A stretch of DNA of 64,000 nt from JARFVT01 sp036677425 (GTDB lineage: Bacteria; Pseudomonadota; Alphaproteobacteria; UBA8366; Aestuariispiraceae), in contig JARFVT010000013.1 of the NCBI GenBank assembly GCA_036677425.1, forward strand, positions 1,426,001-1,490,000. Reading direction: 5' to 3'. A program made the position numbers and the translations under genes. Numbering within the stretch: position 1 is the stretch's first letter; the number at the start of each line of letters is the position of its first letter. The notes beneath the pieces are model-generated. The model ran no database searches, was not told where the DNA came from, and worked only from the letters and a program-made list of their open reading frames with translations. Positions 17,883 to 26,772 of the stretch are shown in pieces.

Positions 17883-18829
17883 TCGCTATCGCTAAGCTTT
17901 TGATTGAAATCTGGCATTAATTTTTCATCATCACCACCACGGTTTGGCTTTAGATATAATAGAAATGGTACTGCAAGGGCGATAGATGAATATGTACCAA
18001 TAATCACGCCCCAAATAAGGGCAATGGCAAAATTACGAATGACTTCACCGCCAAGGAAATATAATGCCAATAACGCCAATAATGTGGTTACGCTGGTCAT
18101 TACTGTTCGCGATAATGTTTGATTAATAGAAAGATTAAATAAATCGGCAAATTCCATTTTATTATATTTACGCATATTTTCGCGCACACGATCATAGATC
18201 ACCACCGTATCATTGATTGAATAGCCAGCAATAGTTAAAATAGCCGCCACAGTCGCCAAATTAAAATCAAGCTGTAATAACGAAAACAAGCCAATAGTAG
18301 TTAATACATCATGACTTAGCGCAATTACCGCACCAATACCAAATTGCCATTCAAAGCGAAACCATATGTAAATTAATATGGCAATAATTGCCAAAAACAC
18401 TGACCATATGGCGGTTTCTTGTAATTCAGCACCAACGGTTGGGCCAACAAATTCAGTGCGGCGATATTCCTTAACAATATTTTTAAGCTTGTCTTTGACC
18501 AAATTAACCGCCGTGATCTGCGCTGCATTATCACCATCTTGTTTTTGAATACGGATAAGCACCCTATTATCTTCGCCAAATTTTTGTAATGATATATCGC
18601 CAAGACCAAGCCCGCCTAAATCATTACGCATTGCAGCAACATCGGCTGGTTCTTTTGTTTCAACTTCGATTAATATGCCACCAAGAAAATCAATGCCTAA
18701 ATTAAGTCCTTTGCCCGAAAATAAACCAACCGATGCCAAAATTAAAAATGCTGATAACGCGAATGCGATCATACGTTTACCAGTAAAATCAATGTCGGGT
18801 GTTTTTGGTATAAGTTTTAACATCTTCAT
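17879..18829 (-). CDS. secF: Protein translocase subunit SecF
   Basis: Inner-membrane partner of SecD that uses proton motive force to pull exported proteins across. A first transmembrane segment (about residues 22-42) is followed by GIDFLGGILIEVE, a periplasmic domain with ENRVLIRIQ, and five further membrane helices including GYSINDTVVIYDRVRENMRK, the conserved SecF signature. Length 316 aa is normal. The start could be ATG 18829 or the second ATG two codons on (MLKLIP). It follows secD by 31 nt and overlaps the Mth938 gene by 4 nt. Confidence 0.96.
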   Translation of the reverse strand: MKMLKLIPKTPDIDFTGKRMIAFALSAFLILASVGLFSGKGLNLGIDFLGGILIEVETKEPADVAAMRNDLGGLGLGDISLQKFGEDNRVLIRIQKQDGDNAAQITAVNLVKDKLKNIVKEYRRTEFVGPTVGAELQETAIWSVFLAIIAILIYIWFRFEWQFGIGAVIALSHDVLTTIGLFSLLQLDFNLATVAAILTIAGYSINDTVVIYDRVRENMRKYNKMEFADLFNLSINQTLSRTVMTSVTTLLALLALYFLGGEVIRNFAIALIWGVIIGTYSSIALAVPFLLYLKPNRGGDDEKLMPDFNQKLSDSE

Positions 18830-18860
18830 TTTAAATATATCTTCATTTTAAATATTTTGC

Positions 18861-20438
18861 CTATATTTCTAATTTTTTGGGACGAACACGCTTAAACCAA
18901 ATAGCGATAAAAAACCTTGTAACCATTATAGCGGTAAACATTGATGTTAAAATACCAATAGAAAGCGTAACCGCAAAGCCCTTTATTGGCCCAGAACCAA
19001 AAGCAATTAATAATGTTGCAGCAATCAATGTAGTTAAATTTGAATCAATAATTGTCGTTAACGCACGGGCATAACCAGATTCGATTGCTGTTAGCGGGCT
19101 GCGACCATCCGCATATTCTTCGCGGATACGCTCAAAGATAATAACGTTAGCATCAACCGCCATACCGATAGTAAGGACAATTCCCGCAATCCCTGGTAAT
19201 GTTAATGTTGCCTGAATTGCCGATAAAATTGCAATTATCAAAGCAATATTAAATATCAAGGCCATATTTGCCATAAGCCCAAACCGGCCATAGCTGATAA
19301 ACATAAAAATGATAACCAAGATAAACCCAACGATACTGGCTAGCTTACCTGCATCAATCGAATCTTGACCAAGGCCAGGACCAACGGATCTTTCTTCTAA
19401 AATTGTTAATGGAGCAGGCAATACACCCGCGCGCAATAATAATGATAAATCATGGGTTTCCTTAACTGAAAAACTGCCAGAAATAATACCACTACCACCC
19501 ATAATAGGGCTATTTATATTTGGTGCGCTTATGACCTCATTATCCAAAATAATTGCCAATGATTTATTGACATTGCGGCTAGTAACCTTCCCAAAATTAT
19601 TGCCACCCTTGGCATCAAACCTGAATGACACAACCGGTTGGTTATCTTGAAAGCTTGGTTGTGAATCCACCAAATTTTCACCACTAACATAAATACGTTT
19701 TTTAACCAAATACATGCTCTCTGCCGTGCCATCGGCACGTTTTTCGACTGATTCTAATAACATTGACCCCGCAGGGACACGACCATTAATTGCCTTTTGC
19801 AATGAATGTTCTTCGTCAAGCAAATGAAATGTCATTTTAGCAGTTTTACCGATTTTGCGTTTGACATCTTCGCTATCTTCCGCACCAGGGACTTGCACCA
19901 ATATTCTATCACGACCTTGGCGTTGGATAAGCGGTTCTTTCGTGCCATCTTCATCGATACGCCTACGGATAACTTCGATAGATTGCGATACTGCTTGATC
20001 AATTTCTAAGCGTAGGTCATCATCAGATAAGCTGATATTATATTGACCATTATCAGCAATATCAATTTGCAGACGCCTATCAACATCTTTGATTGCCAAA
20101 CGTGTTTTTTCCGCATCATCTTGATTAGTTATTTTAAATACAACGGCCTGATTTCTAACGCCAAGGCCTTTATATTTTATCTTTGCCTTACGTAAATTGC
20201 GCCTTATTTCAACTACATTACCTTCAAGCTTGTCATCGATTACTTGTTTTGTTTCCACCTGAAATAAAAGATGCGCCCCGCCTTGTAAGTCAAGACCAAG
20301 ATTCATTTTATTACCAGGAAAAAACGATGAAACAGCAGAAAAAGAGCCATTAGGTAAAAAATTAGGTGAAGCATATAAAACGCCCAAGGCACAAATAAGG
20401 CCAATTAGGCTTTTCTTCCAAATAGGGAAATCTAACAT
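18861..20438 (-). CDS. secD: Protein translocase subunit SecD
   Basis: Inner-membrane translocase accessory protein, 525 aa. Signatures: GLDLQGGAHLLFQV after the first membrane segment, the large periplasmic P1 domain with RRIDEDGTKEPLIQRQGRDR, and the six-helix RND-like membrane domain with GMAVDANVIIFERIREE. Length is typical of alphaproteobacterial SecD. It lies 59 nt after yajC and before secF, the canonical yajC-secD-secF operon. Confidence 0.97.
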   Translation of the reverse strand: MLDFPIWKKSLIGLICALGVLYASPNFLPNGSFSAVSSFFPGNKMNLGLDLQGGAHLLFQVETKQVIDDKLEGNVVEIRRNLRKAKIKYKGLGVRNQAVVFKITNQDDAEKTRLAIKDVDRRLQIDIADNGQYNISLSDDDLRLEIDQAVSQSIEVIRRRIDEDGTKEPLIQRQGRDRILVQVPGAEDSEDVKRKIGKTAKMTFHLLDEEHSLQKAINGRVPAGSMLLESVEKRADGTAESMYLVKKRIYVSGENLVDSQPSFQDNQPVVSFRFDAKGGNNFGKVTSRNVNKSLAIILDNEVISAPNINSPIMGGSGIISGSFSVKETHDLSLLLRAGVLPAPLTILEERSVGPGLGQDSIDAGKLASIVGFILVIIFMFISYGRFGLMANMALIFNIALIIAILSAIQATLTLPGIAGIVLTIGMAVDANVIIFERIREEYADGRSPLTAIESGYARALTTIIDSNLTTLIAATLLIAFGSGPIKGFAVTLSIGILTSMFTAIMVTRFFIAIWFKRVRPKKLEI

Positions 20439-20497
20439 TTATCTAATGACCATTATTTTATAATATCGCAATTTAATATCCAATTTAACTATTCAGG

Positions 20498-21055
20498 CTA
20501 TTTTTTATCATCAGAGCTATCACTAGCTTTATCTTCTGATTTATTTTTTGGTTTACGGCTTTTACTTTTTTTAGCAGCTGCAGGCTTGGTTTTTTCTGCC
20601 GCATTCGCGGGCTTGGTTTTTTCTGCCGCATTCGCGGGTTTGGGTTTTCCAGCCGCCACGGCTGGTTTTCCAGTATTATTTTTTAATCCGCCAAATATGC
20701 TTCCTAACAGACTTTTCTTTTCTGTTTTGCCGGTATCATTGGCAGGTTCTGGCTTTGTCAAAACATCCAATAATGTGCCTGTTGCAATTCTTACGCGGGT
20801 ATTTTCGGCAATTTCAACCTGAATTTCTTTTTCATTAATAACTTTAATGACGCTGCCATAAATACCACCAGCGGTTAAAATTTTATCACCACGCCTAACC
20901 GCGCCTAATTTAGCCTGTTGGGCTTTTTGTTTTTTTTGTTGCGGACGAATTAATAAAAAATAGAAAACGATGAAAATCAATATAAGTGGTAAAAAAGCAC
21001 CAAAAGCACTTTCACTACCACCAGCAGCTTGCGCCCAAGCAGATGAAATAAACAT
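20498..21055 (-). CDS. yajC: Preprotein translocase subunit YajC with long repetitive tail
   Basis: Small membrane partner of SecDF. One transmembrane helix (FLPLILIFIVFYFLLIRPQ, about residues 22-40) is followed by the conserved cytosolic segment with RRGDKILTAGGIYGSVIKV. At 185 aa it is much longer than typical YajC (about 110 aa). The extra C-terminal part is Lys/Ala/Pro-rich and holds an in-frame duplicated nonapeptide (KPANAAEKT twice) encoded by a 27-nt tandem repeat, ending in Ser/Asp/Lys. The strong ribosome binding site AGGAGAG lies 8 nt before ATG 21055. Confidence 0.94.
   Translation of the reverse strand: MFISSAWAQAAGGSESAFGAFLPLILIFIVFYFLLIRPQQKKQKAQQAKLGAVRRGDKILTAGGIYGSVIKVINEKEIQVEIAENTRVRIATGTLLDVLTKPEPANDTGKTEKKSLLGSIFGGLKNNTGKPAVAAGKPKPANAAEKTKPANAAEKTKPAAAKKSKSRKPKNKSEDKASDSSDDKK
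20583..20635. repeat. 27-nt tandem repeat, two copies, in yajC
   Basis: The 26 nt beginning GGCTTGGTTTTTTCTGCCGC recur exactly at a 27-nt period (starting 20583 and 20610). The period is a multiple of three and encodes KPANAAEKT twice in the YajC tail. Confidence 0.85.
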
Positions 21056-21249
21056 AAAAAAAACTCTCCTATTTTATGGCAAATTGCCAATATAATTACT
21101 CAATATAATTGCGGGACTATAACGCTTGTTTAAATAATTGCAACTCTTGGATTCTACTATTGGAATATTGTTATTTGATATTAATATTGCAACAATGGGC
21201 TATAATGAAATAAACAGTAAAAAACATATGTAACATATAGGTACACCCC

Positions 21250-22146
21250 ATGAATAATGAAAGCTTAATTCCATTTTTTTCTCGAATAGCCGACGCATTA
21301 GCTCGAATAGCCGACGCATTAGATAGGCTTGCCCCAAAAATTAATAAAGATATTGATTTAAATAATGGCGAGGCATTCATATGGAATGCTACAATTTCAA
21401 ATCTTAACCATGTTAAATCAGTCAATATGGTTGATCTTGATTTATTGCAAGGAATTAATAGCCAAGCTGATAAATTACTTAAAAATACTATACGCTTTTA
21501 TCAAGGGTTACCCGCCAATAACGCCCTGTTATGGGGGGTACGTGGCGGTGGTAAAAGCTCCTTAATAAAAGCAGTCCATGCCAGAATTAATAATATTAAT
21601 GATAAAAAAACAACTAATGAACCACAAACATTGGCTTTGGTGGAAATTCACCGTGAAGATATACCATCATTACCGATATTATTAAATATTCTACGGAAAA
21701 GTAATCGGCGTTTCATATTATTTTGCGATGATTTATCATTTGATGGCCAAGATGATAGCTATAAATCATTAAAGGCCGTACTTGAAGGTGGTATTGAAGG
21801 GCGACCAGAAAATGTAATTTTCTATGCCACATCCAACCGCCGTCATTTAATGGCGCGTGATATGATTGAAAATGAAAGCTCAACCGCCATACATACATCA
21901 GAATCCGTCGAAGAAAATGTCTCTCTATCTGATAGATTTGGCCTTTGGCTTGGTTTCCATAATTGCAATCAGGATACATATCTTAATATGATTAAAGGAT
22001 ATATTAAGGCCTATGATATTGATATAGATGAAGAAATATGGCGACCAAAAGCAATTGAATGGACAATAACGCGTGGGTCAAGATCGGGTCGTGTCGCATG
22101 GCAATTCATTCAAGATTTAGCGGGTGAATTAGGTAAAAAGCTTTAA
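21250..22146 (+). CDS. DUF815-family AAA+ ATPase
   Basis: A 298-aa P-loop ATPase. An N-terminal helical region (residues 8-30) contains an exact heptad duplication (SRIADAL, ARIADAL). The ATPase core has Walker A GVRGGGKSSLIK (about residue 98), Walker B RFILFCDDLSF, sensor 1 IFYATSNRRHLMARDM and a C-terminal SRSGRVAWQF. These are DUF815 signatures. It is the only + strand gene in the 15.7-31.3 kb block before 29 kb and is divergent from yajC; DUF815 genes often accompany yajC-secDF in Alphaproteobacteria. Its cellular role is not known to me. Confidence 0.88.
   Translation: MNNESLIPFFSRIADALARIADALDRLAPKINKDIDLNNGEAFIWNATISNLNHVKSVNMVDLDLLQGINSQADKLLKNTIRFYQGLPANNALLWGVRGGGKSSLIKAVHARINNINDKKTTNEPQTLALVEIHREDIPSLPILLNILRKSNRRFILFCDDLSFDGQDDSYKSLKAVLEGGIEGRPENVIFYATSNRRHLMARDMIENESSTAIHTSESVEENVSLSDRFGLWLGFHNCNQDTYLNMIKGYIKAYDIDIDEEIWRPKAIEWTITRGSRSGRVAWQFIQDLAGELGKKL
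21281..21322. repeat. Exact 21-nt tandem duplication in the DUF815 gene
   Basis: CTCGAATAGCCGACGCATTAG occurs twice head to tail (21281-21301 and 21302-21322) with no mismatch. It adds seven codons, so the heptad-like N-terminal helix is extended by two turns without a frameshift. Confidence 0.9.
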
Positions 22147-22160
22147 ATATTTTAATCCAT

Positions 22161-23225
22161 TTAAATTTTAGTTAGATATCTAGCAGGATTCACCGTATTT
22201 TTACCGCGCCTAATTTGAAAATGTAATTGCGGGCGATCAACATTGCCCGTCATGCCGATTTTTGCGATCACCTGCCCACGTTTTATTTTTTGGCCACGGG
22301 TTACCAAATTGCGATTATTATGGGCATAGGCGGTTAAATAACCATCAGCATGTTTTAATAATATTAAATTACCATAACCCTTAAGTTCTGAACCAGCATA
22401 GGCAACAACGCCATTTTCAGCGGCTTTAACTGGGCTGCCTTTCGGTGCAGCGATATTTAAGCCATCATTATATAAACCTTTGCCTTTTGCACCATAATTT
22501 GAAATTAATTTACCCTTAACTGGCCATAAAAATTTTGAACTGCTTCTTGCAACAGGCTTGGCAATGGATCGTATTTGCCTTGATGGTTCACGTGGCTTTA
22601 TATATGGGCGCGGATAACCATTTTTGGTTATTTTACCGCCGCGATATTTAACTGTTCTAGGTACAGGATTTACAACATTACTTGCCTGTTTAATATTTTT
22701 TACTTTAGTATTTTTTACTTTAGTATTTTTTACTTTAGTATTTTTTACTTTAGTATTTTTTGTAACCAATTTTCCTGGCATCAATAACCTCTGGCCCACA
22801 TAAATGATATATGGCGATTTAAGATTATTAATTTTAACAATTTGATTAATGGCGACATTTTTTGATTTAGAAATTGCATATAAACTATCACCAGTTTTGA
22901 CAATATACCGTGGATTGCTTGGTATCATTAATCTTTGATTAACATCAATAATATATGGCGCAGATAGGTTATTTTTTTCTATTAATGCCCGTAATGGCAC
23001 AAGGTATATTTTTGAAATTGAATAAAGTGTCTCGCCTTTTTTGACCCTATGAATACCAGATTGATGAATACCAGATTGATTAATATCAGATTGATTAGAT
23101 TTAATGGATCCAGTTGGCCCATTATAAATTTTAATATCAGGGTCAAAACCACCGCTGCAACCTGTTAGAAAAACAAGCAATATAAAGACAGTTAATATTT
23201 TTAATATCTTAATATTTAACATCAT
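22161..23225 (-). CDS. nlpD: NlpD-like lipoprotein: two LysM domains plus degenerate M23 domain
   Basis: Envelope lipoprotein that likely activates an N-acetylmuramoyl-L-alanine amidase during cell separation. Lipobox FLTGC is at about residues 19-23. Two LysM domains follow (about 58-102, HRVKKGETLYSI; about 107-151, YIVKTGDSLYAI), then a basic repetitive linker (KNTKV four times) and a C-terminal LytM/M23 domain from about residue 235. The M23 zinc motif HxGxD is NDGLN here, while YAHNN and LHFQIRRG remain. That loss is what E. coli NlpD and EnvC also show, so it is probably a regulator and not a protease. Two internal repeat arrays are listed separately. Confidence 0.9.
   Translation of the reverse strand: MMLNIKILKILTVFILLVFLTGCSGGFDPDIKIYNGPTGSIKSNQSDINQSGIHQSGIHRVKKGETLYSISKIYLVPLRALIEKNNLSAPYIIDVNQRLMIPSNPRYIVKTGDSLYAISKSKNVAINQIVKINNLKSPYIIYVGQRLLMPGKLVTKNTKVKNTKVKNTKVKNTKVKNIKQASNVVNPVPRTVKYRGGKITKNGYPRPYIKPREPSRQIRSIAKPVARSSSKFLWPVKGKLISNYGAKGKGLYNDGLNIAAPKGSPVKAAENGVVAYAGSELKGYGNLILLKHADGYLTAYAHNNRNLVTRGQKIKRGQVIAKIGMTGNVDRPQLHFQIRRGKNTVNPARYLTKI
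22696..22755. repeat. 15-nt tandem repeat, four exact copies, in nlpD-like gene
   Basis: TTTTTTACTTTAGTA is repeated four times without mismatch, read on the minus strand as KNTKV repeats in the linker between LysM and M23 domains. A partial fifth unit (TTTTTT) follows. Copy number is likely to vary by slippage without breaking the frame. Confidence 0.92.
23049..23093. repeat. Second 15-nt repeat array in nlpD-like gene
   Basis: ATGAATACCAGATTG occurs twice exactly (23049-23063, 23064-23078) and a third, slightly diverged copy follows to 23093. It encodes QSGIH/QSDIN units just before the first LysM domain. Confidence 0.85.
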
Positions 23226-23253
23226 ATTAAAAATCCAAATTTATCAAATTATA

Positions 23254-23916
23254 TCATTCTGGAAGACCAGCAACCAACGGCACAAAACGGACTTTACCCA
23301 TATCATCAATATCAAAACCTTTGTCGCTACGCTCCACCCGCAATAAATTTTGATATTCCCGATTTTCACCAACGGGAACAACCATAATGCCACCAATTGC
23401 CAATTGATCAGCAAGAATTGGCGGTACATCATCGGCGGCCGCAGTTACTATTATACGCTCAAATGGTTGTTGTTCAACCCAACCCATCGCCCCATCGCCC
23501 AGCATTGTTGTAATATTATGAAGGCGCAATTGTTTAAATCGTGTCTCCGCCTGTTCTAATAGTTCTGGATGGCGTTCGATTGTATAAACACGCCTGCATA
23601 TATGCGATAGAACCGATGATTGATACCCCGAACCAGTGCCTATCTCTACAATTTTTATTCTTTTATCAAGCTCTAATATCTGCGTCATCAATGCAACAAT
23701 ATATGGCTGGCTGATGGTTTGCCCAATGTCAATTGGTAGTGCCGTATTATCATAGGCATGGGATTTAAAATGTTCAGGGATAAAAAGCTCCCGTGGGATG
23801 ACATCAATTGCCGCTAATACTTCTTTGTCGATAATACCTTCTGCCCGCAATTTTGTAATTAGCCGCTTTCTATCATCATCAAGCCCCATAATATCAAATT
23901 TATTTTGCACGTTCAA
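23254..23916 (-). CDS. pcm: Protein-L-isoaspartate O-methyltransferase
   Basis: Repairs isoaspartyl residues by SAM-dependent methylation. Diagnostic blocks are DNTALPIDIGQTISQPYIVA and the SAM-binding VEIGTGSGYQSSVLS, then GAMGWVEQQPFERIIVTAAA and VPVGENREYQ. Length 220 aa is normal. ATG 23916 overlaps serS by 17 nt; the internal ATG at 23889 (MGLDDDRKRL) would remove the overlap and also fits the family. surE, which usually lies between serS and pcm in this gene order, is missing. Confidence 0.94.
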   Translation of the reverse strand: MNVQNKFDIMGLDDDRKRLITKLRAEGIIDKEVLAAIDVIPRELFIPEHFKSHAYDNTALPIDIGQTISQPYIVALMTQILELDKRIKIVEIGTGSGYQSSVLSHICRRVYTIERHPELLEQAETRFKQLRLHNITTMLGDGAMGWVEQQPFERIIVTAAADDVPPILADQLAIGGIMVVPVGENREYQNLLRVERSDKGFDIDDMGKVRFVPLVAGLPE

Positions 23917-25183
23917 TAACCGATAACCCAGCCATATATGGTATTAATATATCTGGTATTGTTATGCTGCCATCTTGATTTTGATAATTTTCCAATATGG
24001 CAACCAAACAACGCCCAACCGCAAGACCAGAACCATTTAATGTATGGAAAAATTTTGTCCCCTTGGCATCGGCATCACGGAAACGGCCTTTCATGCGCCT
24101 TGCCTGAAAATCACCACAATTTGAACAGCTTGAAATTTCACGGTATTTATCTTGCCCTGGCAACCATACTTCTAAATCATTGGTGCGTCTGGCACTAAAT
24201 CCTAAATCACCAGTGCATAGGCTAACTACACGATAAGCTAGACCAAGCTTTTGTAAAATTACCGCCGCGCATTGTGTCATGCGTTTTAATTCTTCATCAG
24301 AATTTTCAGGGCTGGTAATGCTAACCATTTCGACCTTTGAAAATTGATGCTGTCTTATCATGCCACGGGTATCGCGCCCTGCTGATCCTGCTTCGGCACG
24401 GAAACATTGGGTTAAGGCACAAAAACGCATTGGTAATTGCTTCGCATCCAATATGGTATCACGCACCATATTGGTTAATGGCACTTCCGCTGTTGGTATA
24501 AGCCAAAAACCATCATCGGTATGAAATAAATCTTCTTTAAATTTTGGCAACTGCCCTGTGCCATATAAGGCATGTTGGCGCACCAAAGCAGGCGGCGTTA
24601 TTTCCAAACAACCATGTTCAGCAGTTTGAATATCAATCATAAAATTGGCTAAGCCACGCTCTAATTTTGATAATGCGCCTTTTAATATCACGAATCTTGC
24701 ACCAGAAATTTTACTAGCAGTATCAAAATCCATCAGGCCTAAATCTTCACCCAACTCAAAATGTTGTTTTGGCTCAAAATCAAAAGATGGTATTTCACCC
24801 CATTTATATTGTTCAATATTATCATCTTCATCATCACCAATTGCCACATCGACAAATGGCATATTAGGCAAGCCAGCCAAAATTTCTAATAATTCATCGG
24901 CACAAGTTATTTCTTGTTTTTCCAATTCAGACATTTTTATTTTTATAGCCGCAACATCAGACATCATTTGATTGGCCTTGGCATCATCACCCATCTTTTT
25001 TGCCACACCAATTTCTTTTGATTTACCATTACGCGCCATTTGCAAATCCTGTAATTGGGTTTGCAATCCACGCTTTTTTTTATCAAATGATAATATAATT
25101 TCTGCTTGTGGCGGTAATTTACGTTGTGCCATTGCCACATCAAACTGATTTGGATTATCGCGTATAAATTTTAAATCATGCAT
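23900..25183 (-). CDS. serS: Seryl-tRNA synthetase
   Basis: Charges tRNA-Ser and tRNA-Sec-type substrates. The N-terminal long coiled-coil arm (about residues 1-110) includes MHDLKFIRDNPNQFDVAMAQR. The class II core shows motif 2 FRAEAGSAGRDTRGMIRQHQ and motif 3 LNGSGLAVGRCLVAILENYQ. Length 427 aa is standard. It follows tatC by 24 nt in the common tatABC-serS order. Confidence 0.97.
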   Translation of the reverse strand: MHDLKFIRDNPNQFDVAMAQRKLPPQAEIILSFDKKKRGLQTQLQDLQMARNGKSKEIGVAKKMGDDAKANQMMSDVAAIKIKMSELEKQEITCADELLEILAGLPNMPFVDVAIGDDEDDNIEQYKWGEIPSFDFEPKQHFELGEDLGLMDFDTASKISGARFVILKGALSKLERGLANFMIDIQTAEHGCLEITPPALVRQHALYGTGQLPKFKEDLFHTDDGFWLIPTAEVPLTNMVRDTILDAKQLPMRFCALTQCFRAEAGSAGRDTRGMIRQHQFSKVEMVSITSPENSDEELKRMTQCAAVILQKLGLAYRVVSLCTGDLGFSARRTNDLEVWLPGQDKYREISSCSNCGDFQARRMKGRFRDADAKGTKFFHTLNGSGLAVGRCLVAILENYQNQDGSITIPDILIPYMAGLSVIERAK

Positions 25184-25207
25184 TGGTATAACCTAATATA
25201 ATATTCA

Positions 25208-26074
25208 TTATGGACCTGTTTCTGGTTCAGGCTTGGTTTTTTTATTATCTTCACCTTCGACACCGCCTACTTCATCATCAGGGTCATCATCATCAGGGTC
25301 TAATGATTCTTCATGTTTGCGTTTTTGCCTTTGAATGATAACGGCACAAATAATTGATATTTCATATAAGAAGATAATAGGCAAAGCCAAACCAATTTGG
25401 CTTAATGGGTCGGGTGGCGTTAAAATTGCAGCCGCGATAAATGCGATTAAAATTGCATAACGGCGTTTATTGCGTAAACCAGCAGCCGATGTAATTCCTG
25501 CCTTGACCAATAATGACAATACTACTGGCAATTCAAAGCTGATGCCAAAGGCAAATATCAAACGCATTACCAATGATAAATATTCATTGGCTTTTGGTTC
25601 TAAAACAACCGCCAAATTACCATTAGCGGCAATTTGTTCAAAGCTTGTAAAAAACTCCCATGCAACGGGAAGTATAACATAATAAACAAAAGACGCACCA
25701 GCAGCAAAAAGAAAAGGGGTCGCAATTAAAAATGGTAAAATAGATTGTTTTTCATGTTTATATAAACCAGGGGCAATAAACATATAAAATTGACCAGCTA
25801 CTATGGGAAAAGAAACACAGAATCCAGCAAAAAAAGCAACCTTAACATCGACAAAAAACTTTTCATGCAAGGCGGTATAAATAATACGCCGGCCTTCTTG
25901 TCCTTGCCATATTTGGTTTAATGGTTCGACCATGAAATTAAAAATATGATCGGCAAAAGGAAAAGCGACAAAAAACGAAACTATCAAAACAGCAATTGAA
26001 ATCATCAAGCGTTTACGTAGCTCTATCAAATGCTCCATCAATGGTGCCTTTGATTGTTCCACAGTATCATCCAT
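25208..26074 (-). CDS. tatC: Twin-arginine translocase subunit TatC
   Basis: Core receptor of the Tat exporter for folded proteins. Six membrane helices can be traced; the N-terminal HLIELRKRLMISI segment and the Glu in the FSFGISFELPV-type helix (here FAFGISFELPVVLSLL) are hallmark features. The C-terminal tail is acidic (DPDDDDPDDE). Its start overlaps the tatB end by 8 nt, so the two are translationally linked. 288 aa is slightly longer than usual because of the tail. Confidence 0.96.
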   Translation of the reverse strand: MDDTVEQSKAPLMEHLIELRKRLMISIAVLIVSFFVAFPFADHIFNFMVEPLNQIWQGQEGRRIIYTALHEKFFVDVKVAFFAGFCVSFPIVAGQFYMFIAPGLYKHEKQSILPFLIATPFLFAAGASFVYYVILPVAWEFFTSFEQIAANGNLAVVLEPKANEYLSLVMRLIFAFGISFELPVVLSLLVKAGITSAAGLRNKRRYAILIAFIAAAILTPPDPLSQIGLALPIIFLYEISIICAVIIQRQKRKHEESLDPDDDDPDDEVGGVEGEDNKKTKPEPETGP

Positions 26075-26729
26075 TTTTATTATCGCCTGCCTTCTTAATA
26101 TTATTTACATCTGGAATATTATTTACATCTGGAATATTATTTACATCTGGAATATTATTTACATCTGGAATATTATTTACATCTGATTTAGTATTTTGAT
26201 TACCATCCATATCATCATCTTTATTTGATGTGGCTTCGGTTTTGGTTAATGAATTACTATCCCCATTGCCAACAGAATTAGGATTATCATCTGACAACGG
26301 CACACCCGTTTTTTGTGCGTTGACTATATCATCAAAAGCCTTTGATTCACGTGATATTTGTGGTTTTTTATCGCTATTATCCTTATCCCCGCCATCTTTA
26401 CCAGATGAATTAATATTATCTCGGCCTTTTTTAAGATCAGATTTAATATTATTTAATGATTTTTTAACATCACCATCAGGATCAATAGCCTTTTCAAGTT
26501 CGCCCTTAATATCAGTACCGCCAGCATCCATCATTGTTTTTTTGATATCATCAAGATCGGCTTCGCGTGCCATTTCATCAAGTCCGCTTTGAAATTCGCT
26601 AGTCATCATTCTAACTTTACGGATAATGCCGCTAACCGACCTAATCACGCGCGGCAATTCCTTTGGCCCAACAACTAAAACTGTTAGCACCGCAATAACC
26701 ATCAATTCTGGCCAGCCAATATCAAACAC
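26067..26729 (-). CDS. tatB: Twin-arginine translocase subunit TatB with repetitive tail
   Basis: Membrane subunit that passes Tat substrates from TatC. The N-terminus MFDIGWPELMVIAVLTVLVV with the Glu in the membrane helix and the following GPKELPRVIRS hinge is diagnostic. An amphipathic helix follows, then a long Asp/Asn/Lys-rich tail. The last 40 residues contain DVNNIP repeated about five times, encoded by an 18-nt array. At 220 aa the protein is longer than E. coli TatB (171 aa) because of this tail. Confidence 0.95.
   Translation of the reverse strand: MFDIGWPELMVIAVLTVLVVGPKELPRVIRSVSGIIRKVRMMTSEFQSGLDEMAREADLDDIKKTMMDAGGTDIKGELEKAIDPDGDVKKSLNNIKSDLKKGRDNINSSGKDGGDKDNSDKKPQISRESKAFDDIVNAQKTGVPLSDDNPNSVGNGDSNSLTKTEATSNKDDDMDGNQNTKSDVNNIPDVNNIPDVNNIPDVNNIPDVNNIKKAGDNKNG
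26100..26185. repeat. 18-nt tandem repeat, four full and one partial copy, in tatB
   Basis: ATTATTTACATCTGGAAT is repeated four times exactly from 26100 to 26171, followed by 14 nt of a fifth copy. Read on the minus strand it encodes DVNNIP units at the TatB C-terminus, just before the overlap with tatC. Confidence 0.93.
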
Positions 26730-26772
26730 TTAAAAACCTGCCTTTAATCTATATTAATATTAAATATAAAAT

